From Ilyonectria destructans (taxonomy: Eukaryota; Ascomycota; Sordariomycetes; Hypocreales; Nectriaceae): DNA of 64,000 bases. The notes under the pieces are model-generated. The model did no database searches. It saw only the letters and a list, made by a program, of their open reading frames with translations, and was not told the DNA's origin. Made by a program: the position numbers and the translations under genes. This document shows, piece after piece, positions 57,560 through 64,000 of this stretch. The stretch is from contig JAHEWK010000020.1 of the NCBI GenBank assembly GCA_020740775.1, positions 310,001 to 374,000 of the forward strand. Direction: 5' to 3'. Every line of letters starts with the position of its first letter. Position 1 is the stretch's first letter.

Positions 57560-59131
57560 CGTTCCCTCGAGACAACAACTATCCATTCCAAACCAATCCC
57601 CACCGGCTTCAAAGTCTGGGCCGTAGCCTAACGAGGGTATTTCCTGCGGTGGATTTGGCACAGATGGGTCGCGGGAGCGTTCAAAGGCTATGGGAAGAAG
57701 GCGGGCAGTGATAGCCATGCCTTTCTTCCTGTGCCGGCTGACTCTACTCACGAGAACGGTTCCGGATACAGGATGTCTATCCATCTGACAACCCTTACCG
57801 ACTCTCTGACGAGAGTGGCCAGGGCACTGGGCCTAACACGGCCTCTCTTCGAAGCAACTCGATTTCTACTCTTGGTGGTATGGAGGAGTCTCCTCTAGAA
57901 AGTCCTAAGAAGGAGGATAGGAGGAGGACGATGACCTCGAGGCCATGCCCCTTGCGTCTCCTACTTCCAAGGGTGCTTTTGCTCATCACGCTTCCAAGGT
58001 GGTCGCTTCAAGAGTGTGGAAGTATGTGAACGTTGGTCGTCAAATCATTGACCGCATCATTCTTCCCTTCGGCTTCATTGCTCTTTCGACCAGAGTCGTC
58101 ACGTACGGCCGCTTCTTTGCAAGTCACCCCCCTTAAACTCCTCATCTTCGTCCACTAACAATGCTCAAATAGGAAGGCCAAGCTATCTTGAACGATCTGG
58201 CCCACTGGATCAAGGGTGGAATCTTTTTCTGGTTCGCATCTTCACCCTGGGTCGCTGGTCCGGCAGCTTTGGCGAGCTCGGTTGGGCGTGGAACGTTCGT
58301 CCCAAGAAGGCTTTGCAGAAGTGGCGTCCTTCGACTGAGTTTGTTGAGAGCTTCTTCATCTTCTTCTATGGCGATTCCAACATCTTCCTTGAGCATCTTG
58401 GTGGCTGGGGAGGCAAGTGGACAGCTCAGGATATGGAACACATCCCCATCACTGTCCTCTTCATTGGAGGCGGTTTGGTATGTTAATGGCCCTCTCTCAG
58501 TGTGTCTTGAAAGTCCGAAATTTGACTGGTATTTAATAGTGCGGAATGCTTGTCGAGTCAAGTCGAATCCGTGATCTCCTCAATACTACCGTTGAAGACG
58601 TCGAACCAACACATCGCTACTCTGAAGAGGATGTAGAGCTCAAGGCGCCCGAGGCATACGAGTTCTCTCCGAACCCGATTCCTTCCCTCGTCATTCTCCT
58701 GTTGGGTATCATAATAAACTCGCATCAGCAGCATACCATGGTCTCCAGCATGGTCAACAAACAATGGGGAAACCTGCTTCTTGGTGCTTCTTTGGCTAGG
58801 GGTCTTATGTACGTTCTCATGTTCCTCAAGCCGCCAAAGTCAATTCTCCCGTCTCGACCTCTGACTGAGCTGTTGGCTTCCTTCGGCTTGATCTGTGGCG
58901 GAATCATCTTCATGGCAAGCGTGAGTGATGTCTCTCTGAACCATTGTAACATAAGCTGACCTAGCCCAGAGCTCCGACACCGTCGAAGTAATGATCCACT
59001 ACGACCTGAACGCCATGTTCATGTACACTGTCACCATGAGACTCGTCGCCTTGTTGATGGCCTGGGTCTTCATTGTCCTCGCCATCAAGGGATGGGCCTT
59101 GCGATTGGAGCGACGTCGTGCCGCGGCTTGA
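57560..59131 (+). pseudogene. YTP1-like multi-spanning membrane protein, frameshifted
   Basis: Successive blocks match fungal YTP1-type membrane proteins: a hydrophilic loop (SDNPYRLSDESGQGTGPNT; SISTLGGMEESPLESPKKED), then WKYVNVGRQIIDRIILPFGF, AHWIKGGIFFWF, LGWAWNVRPKKALQKWRPS, FVESFFIFFYGDSNIFLEHL, GIIINSHQQHTMVSSMVNKQ, and a last segment VTMRLVALLMAWVFIVLAIKGW ending at 59131. Frame changes occur near 57765, 57925 and 58237 (one base lost in TTCGGC). The intron after VVTYGRFF has a GC donor (GCAAGT). The N-terminal signal and first helices are not found. The family function is poorly known. Confidence 0.75.
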
Positions 59132-60489
59132 GTATATACTGATCGATCATCCACACAGGCCGACATTAAGGGGGGATTTGATTGATTCGATACAAATCGG
59201 AGGATACATAGATATAGTTAATTGCATTGCGGTGCGCTTGTGCGTCTGCTTTGAGATACCTTTGGACGAAATAACGGCCTTTATTTGAGACCTTTGACTG
59301 CTAAACTCCTTCCCTTCGCCTGATTTGCTGTGACGTGTTGGATCATGATCGTATCTCATGGCTGTGGTTTTTGTCACAACTATCATCAGATTCTAGGATC
59401 ATATTTGCCTTTTGTCTCCTCATAACAGGCCACAGGCTCGAGCCCCTGAAAGCCCCTGAGGGCTCAGACCTCCGACCTAGGTCACGAGACCGTCTTTTCC
59501 TTCATGTATATAAGGGCTGATTTGAGCCCTTCAAATAGCTAGAAATCAAGAGCTTCTATTCACATCACAATGCACCCTTCCTATCCGATGCAACAGTTTT
59601 GCTGGTGGATGCTAACAATGCTATCTTAGCAGTGATGCAACCATTTCAAGTGATGTGAAGAGTCTGGGGCGATGATGACTTCTAGTAAGAGTATATCCGG
59701 GTAGGCCTGAAGATACGCCGAGGAGTCCAGATGAGCGAATAAGACAGCGGTAACCCGGCCGTCTTGACCGAACTGTATTCGACTCCAAAGGCTTCTTTGT
59801 TGAGCTTGCTGGCGAGCGCATGAGTTTAGCTTTGCCCTTCGCAAGCTTCTCCTGGTAGGTGCAATCCCGTTGTAGATGTCCTGTTGGGTCGCCAAGGAAT
59901 CGCAATTCTGTCATCTATACGTTCGGATGTCTCTGGGAGCTATACCGGCGTGGGATAAGCGTGACAGATCCACTGCAACTTCATCTCCTAGCTTGCGATG
60001 TGCTGAGTGGGCAGAGGGTCGCCGGTTTGGTGCATGGTTATGCATGGAGAATCGCTTGTCCGGGCGATATCGGACAGTCCCAGTAGAGATTCTTTGGCCG
60101 AAAATGAGAATTCGCAGCCACTTCCTGGATTGGCCGTCTTCCGCTGGCGCTCTACAGATGCATTAGGAGGCTAGCATGATCGATCGTAAGCGTATGTAAC
60201 TGTTTGCCTGCCATTCTTCCCTCTAGTGGACTTCCCGGTGGTGAAGCTGTAACCCCCTCGTAGCCGCCCATAAGGCTTGATACCTTTCACATGCTTGTAG
60301 ATTCTGAATCTTGCTGCTTACATACGGTTATTAGTCTCGACTGCATTTAACCTGTAATAAGCTATTTAGTTAATTATTTTTTTCTTTTTCCTCAAACATG
60401 TCTTCGATCGTAACCCTATATAACTGGGCCCTGGACTCTCGGTTGATAAACGCTACCTGTTGCGATTGAGGGGCTAGTTATCAACTCCA
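59132..60489. other. About 1.35 kb without recognisable genes
   Basis: Only short frames. It contains the terminator regions of the YTP1-like relic (plus) and of the Ost-alpha-type gene (minus). Confidence 0.45.
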
Positions 60490-61778
60490 TCATCCTCGCC
60501 GAGATTCCGTTAGTGGACCACTCCGTCCAGACACAACCAAGATAGATTCAATAATGCCGGAGGGTTTGATCATGGTAAGCCAGGCATGAACACCGAGTGG
60601 ACCTCCCTGGTATAGTCTCGAGCGCTGGCCGGGTCGGTCCATAGTTATACAGCTTCCGTGACTATTGTTGTTGACATAAACGCGCCAGGAATATACCCAT
60701 AAAAAGAATAGCGACAAAGGAACCATCTCTATACAGACAAGTAAGTTAGGAATCCCGATATGGAGATCTGCAAAGGTCAGCGTGTCTGTCTCTTTCAGTG
60801 CCCCAATATCCGTAAGGACCCAGAATAGTATCTAAAAGAGGGCAATCAGCGCAACGGTTTCTCTTTTTTTCAGGACAAGCTGGCAAGGGCGGGCAGCCTT
60901 ACTCCTTGTACAAAATTTAAGAAGACGATGATCTTAAAGGCTATTAATTTCAGAAGAGGTCGTCGCTGTGTAAGGTCCGTTTTCAGGAAGTGGTAAAACT
61001 GCAGAACAGACAGCACGGCGGTGACCAAGGAGATTATCTGAATCAAGCGTAGCCAAAACTTGGCAAAATGAGGCATGAAGCTCCATCTACAATAGATCCC
61101 GACAGCCGCAGTAACATCAGTTGCGATTGACACAATAAGTGCAACGATCGGCATTTGGAAGACCATGAACCAGCGAATCTGATTATATAATATTAGCATG
61201 CATCGAGATGCAAAGATACTTCCAGCCATTATACCCTGAACCATTTTACTCCACTTGTCTTCTTCATCGCAAAAAAGGCTTCGCGTTGATCGATGTTTGG
61301 GCAGACGTAGTCGCAAAGGAGCAGGAAGAACGAACAGAAGGCGAGACCTTCAACGAGGCTCAACCACGGATCGATGTACACCTCCGCTGTAGGGAAGCAG
61401 ACTGAAAGGAATGATATGAGAGAATACATGGTAATGAGGGTACTAATGCGCATAATCCTGGAAGCAAATTCTGATTAGCGATCGATTTACAAATCCCCTT
61501 TTAAAGCTACCTACTTGACCTGCTCTGATGGGTTTGAAAGATGCGTCGCATGAAGTTGTTTGAAGACCATCATAACGGTGATGGTAAATGCAGCGCATGT
61601 TCCAGAGATGATAATATTCACGTCATAGAACGCCATGCCCCCAACGAGATCGTTCGGGGCATCTGCTTGTTATTAGCAAACTTCGCGTCGTGATAAGTGG
61701 ATCTTTTGTACCTTCATTCAAAGAGGGGTTGGGGCATATTTTGTGTTTGCCGGATGAATGATGGTGGAATATACCCAT
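60490..61778 (-). CDS. Ost-alpha/TMEM184-type (Solute_trans_a) membrane protein
   Basis: Five exons on the minus strand: 61712-61778, 61515-61665, 61235-61457, 60903-61178, 60490-60831; 1059 nt, in frame, 352 aa, all introns GT-AG. Seven hydrophobic segments are expected. Family landmarks are present: IMRISTLITMYSLISFLSVC with FPTAEVYIDPWLSLVEGLAF, FQMPIVALIVSIATDVTAAVG, and LLKLIAFKIIVFLNFVQG. Relatives in fungi are vacuolar or plasma-membrane proteins of unclear transport role; in animals, organic solute transporter alpha. I chose ATG 61778 because the next upstream ATG (61928) lies in a stretch unlike the family. No lesion is seen. Confidence 0.85.
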
Positions 61779-62121
61779 GTTCACGGCGTATCTGCTTCGA
61801 GTTGAAATAGGTCCCGCTGTTGAGCAAAGTGTCCTGTGTTGCTTGTGGAAGTGATGAAGTTTTGCCAAGAATGAAAGCCAGAAGAAGACAGATATTTCTA
61901 TTCTGGCCAGTCCGATCGGTGAAGTCATTGTGAAATCAGTGGAGGCATGGAGACGCCACTAATAGCCAACGGCGCCAGCCACGCTGCGGCTGCTGGGCTC
62001 GTGTTAGTTCGCTATCCCGGGCGGAATAAATTTCATTCATTCATTCATTCATTGATCGCCAATCCCTTCGGTGGGGGGGATGTGAGTAGCCTCTTTCTGA
62101 AGATAAGAACAAGACGCTAAT
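61779..62121. other. Intergenic, no gene seen
   Basis: Promoter side of the Ost-alpha-type gene. Contains a short (TTCA)n run near 62035. Confidence 0.4.
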
Positions 62122-62740
62122 ATGTTCAGGTTCCTCCTTGCCCAGCTTCATCTTGAATCTCTACTCGACCAGACATCGGTCAAAGTGGTCCGTAGCGCTC
62201 TTGCGAAGCTACCAAGCGGATCGGATGCGTACGACCATGCGTACGACCATGCGTACGAGACGGCAATGGAGCGAATCGAAAATCAGGTACCAGGCCACCG
62301 AGGCTTTGCTAAGTAGATTCTGTCATGGATTACTTGCGCAAAGAGGCCGCTTACTACTGTAGAGCTTCGGCGTGCTCTAGCTGTAGAAGTTGGCACGACA
62401 GAGCTTGACGAAGATGCATTGCCAGAGATTGAAGACATTGTCGCGGCGTGTGCGGGGTTAGTCATGATCGACAAACAAGGCGACACCATCCGGCTAGTCC
62501 ACTACACGACGCAGCAATACTTCGACAAAACCAGAGAAAATTGGTTTCCGAATTGCAGAAACTGACATCACAACCACTTACGTTACCTACTTGTCATTCG
62601 ATGTCTTTGAGAGCGGGTTCTGCCGGACCGATGAAGAATTCGAAGAACGGATAAGGTTGAACCCATTGTACGACCACTCTGCACGCCACTGGGGCAATCA
62701 TGCTCGTGAAGCTCCAACTCTAAGGTAGTTTCACTTGCTC
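62122..62740 (+). pseudogene. NACHT NLR fragment (post-NACHT region), frameshifted
   Basis: Blocks typical of the region after NACHT in fungal ankyrin NLRs: [98 protein letters not shown], and ESGFCRTDEEFEERIRLNPL. Frame changes near 62315 and 62545 and later; no P-loop and no ankyrins remain. A 12-bp tandem repeat (GCGTACGACCAT) at about 62228-62255 adds YDHA units. Confidence 0.8.
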
Positions 62741-62927
62741 TGTACCTCTTAGCCTAGCTAGCCCAGCACGTCTTCTTGTCCTTCGAGGAATAGGCGGGCT
62801 GATCCCGCAAGACGTTAATAAAACAAAACAAAACAAAACAAAACAAAACAAAACAAAGAACACATTACTCCAACAGTATCTCGTAGAGAGACGATATGCT
62901 CCTAGCCTATGGATTCACCGGTTCTGT
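62741..62927. repeat. AACAAA microsatellite region
   Basis: A pentanucleotide AAAAC run lies at about 62820-62857. No gene. Confidence 0.6.
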
Positions 62928-63338
62928 TTAGGTCTTGTTAGTCAAAATGACCATTATTGGTGTGGTCCACTTACTGAAGACGTAAACCACCACAGGCTGC
63001 TTACCACCTCCGCCAATGACTTGGATTTCGAACCCCTCTGCTGCACAAGACTGATTGAATTCGTTTGGCCTAACAGAGTATATTTTCCATGTGAATGTCA
63101 CCCTGACATTGGAGTCATAACCGACAATGGAGTAGCTGACGGATCCCTCAATCTGCACCCCTATGTGCTCTGCCTGACAACGCCACATTCCACTCTCTCC
63201 CGCTCGAATCTCTTGGGGAGGCCGAGACTCCGGATCATCCATCCATTTGCCATGGGAGAGATTCGGGGATTCGGGTAATAGGCTGAGTTCCTCATTGGTC
63301 AGGTTCAAGACCACCACGACGAGTTCTCGGGAAGCCAT
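62928..63338 (-). CDS. Small beta-rich protein of unknown function
   Basis: 136 residues in one open frame from MASRELVVVVLNLTNEELSL. No signal peptide. Pattern of short beta strands with conserved-looking LSHGKW, PPQEIRAGESGMW, EGSVSYSIVGYDSNVRVTF and W; this resembles small fungal/bacterial beta-sandwich proteins, some of which bind membranes, but I cannot place it in a named family. A good donor (GTAAGT at about 62968) follows VVVYVFS, and an acceptor before 62905 would put a stop at once, so the mature end may be VYVFS, only seven codons after VVVY. It is not clearly linked to the adjacent NLR relic. Confidence 0.55.
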   Translation of the reverse strand: MASRELVVVVLNLTNEELSLLPESPNLSHGKWMDDPESRPPQEIRAGESGMWRCQAEHIGVQIEGSVSYSIVGYDSNVRVTFTWKIYSVRPNEFNQSCAAEGFEIQVIGGGGKQPVVVYVFSKWTTPIMVILTNKT

Positions 63339-64000
63339 GCTGGTGTTGGTCTCAAGGCATTGTGTCGGCTGGGTCGTAGACTATTTGAGAAAGACGAGGA
63401 AGGAGAAGAATAGCTACGGGGACGAATCAATTCGTAGACGAACTTCGGGATGCTTTATGTGTACAGTTGTGCTGTGGCCGCAAACTAGCAAATGTTAGTA
63501 TCCCTTACTTTATAATCCTTCGACAGCAACATAACGCGGGGGGGAAGTCTCGGGCTGGTATCGGAATTCAGACATTACTGCAGACATTACATGACGTCAT
63601 AGTCCTACCGTCACGATATACAGCCACTCTCAACCCGGCAATGTCATTATTTTGGCCACTCATACGGGTTACCTAAAAACAAATGACTTTTTCAATGAGT
63701 AAACTATGGGTTATTGCCCTGAGGCCCCCCAATTATTTTCGGGTACCATTAGATAGAAAAAAAGCTCTAAAGGAACCTAGGACCTTCATATTGAGTTTCG
63801 TAGCTCTTTGGTGGCTGATTATCACAGGGACACCAGATTGACATGGTTCGAGAAGTACTGATTACAGTAGCCTCTCGTGGCTAGCGTGTCTGACGATCTC
63901 TGTCACATTCAATGGTAGAACCAAGCTGTAGTGTTAAACTTTGACCGGCAGGGTCTAGAACGCGATCTATCAACTGAGACGAAAGCATAACCGGAGGATT
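63339..64000. other. Intergenic to window end, no gene seen
   Basis: Promoter side of the small beta-rich protein gene, then AT-rich sequence. Nothing coding is recognised. Confidence 0.45.

Overview
This is a filamentous ascomycete window, most like Fusarium or a related Hypocreales fungus. Genes have short introns (48-80 bp) with CTAAC/CTAAT-type branch points. The transposons are Fot1/pogo, hAT, Crypton and Tc1 types. Several genes belong to fungal-specific families (HeLo-NACHT-ankyrin, patatin-NB-ARC-TPR, PD-(D/E)XK-like). The mix of immunity-type genes, broken copies of core genes and nested transposons suggests an accessory or subtelomeric compartment; that placement is inference.

Region 1 (1-22 kb) starts with the 3' part of a pogo transposase and then holds a compact regulated-cell-death/NLR island. 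A TPR-CHAT caspase-like protease gene (1929-4505, minus) lies head to head with a 281-residue protein that I read as a candidate fungal gasdermin-like pore former (4835-5680, plus). Next come a PD-(D/E)XK nuclease-like gene (6502-7956), a patatin-NB-ARC-TPR NLR (four exons, 10181-13911, 1177 aa) and a HeLo-NACHT-ankyrin-ZZ NLR (three exons, 14614-20921, 2065 aa, about 38 ankyrin repeats of which 33 are near-identical). All five look intact, and the exon joins I worked out for the two NLRs keep frame.

Region 2 (22-42 kb) is a graveyard of core-gene copies among transposons: an HP1 heterochromatin protein gene whose last codons appear to come from an abutting LTR, an Atf1/AtfA-type bZIP pseudogene, a DSN1/Mis13 kinetochore pseudogene with two TAG stops, a 3' fragment of mitochondrial ATP synthase alpha, and a nearly complete V-ATPase subunit a gene split by a non-autonomous hAT element with a perfect 8-bp target duplication. 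The parent hAT copy, with the same ATCGAT-rich ends, is also present (29176-32514). One intact-looking 884-residue coiled-coil gene of unknown function (34606-37311) sits here.

Region 3 (42-57 kb) is mainly mobile DNA: a Crypton tyrosine-recombinase gene with one in-frame TAG, a telomere-linked-helicase-like leader gene broken by a 10-bp tandem duplication, a Tc1 element that split a minisatellite and was itself hit by a solo LTR with a TAATA duplication, and a second hAT family with ATCCAC-rich ends.

Region 4 (57-64 kb) has a YTP1-like membrane protein pseudogene, an intact five-exon Ost-alpha/TMEM184-type membrane protein gene (60490-61778, 352 aa), a NACHT NLR relic and a small beta-rich protein gene.
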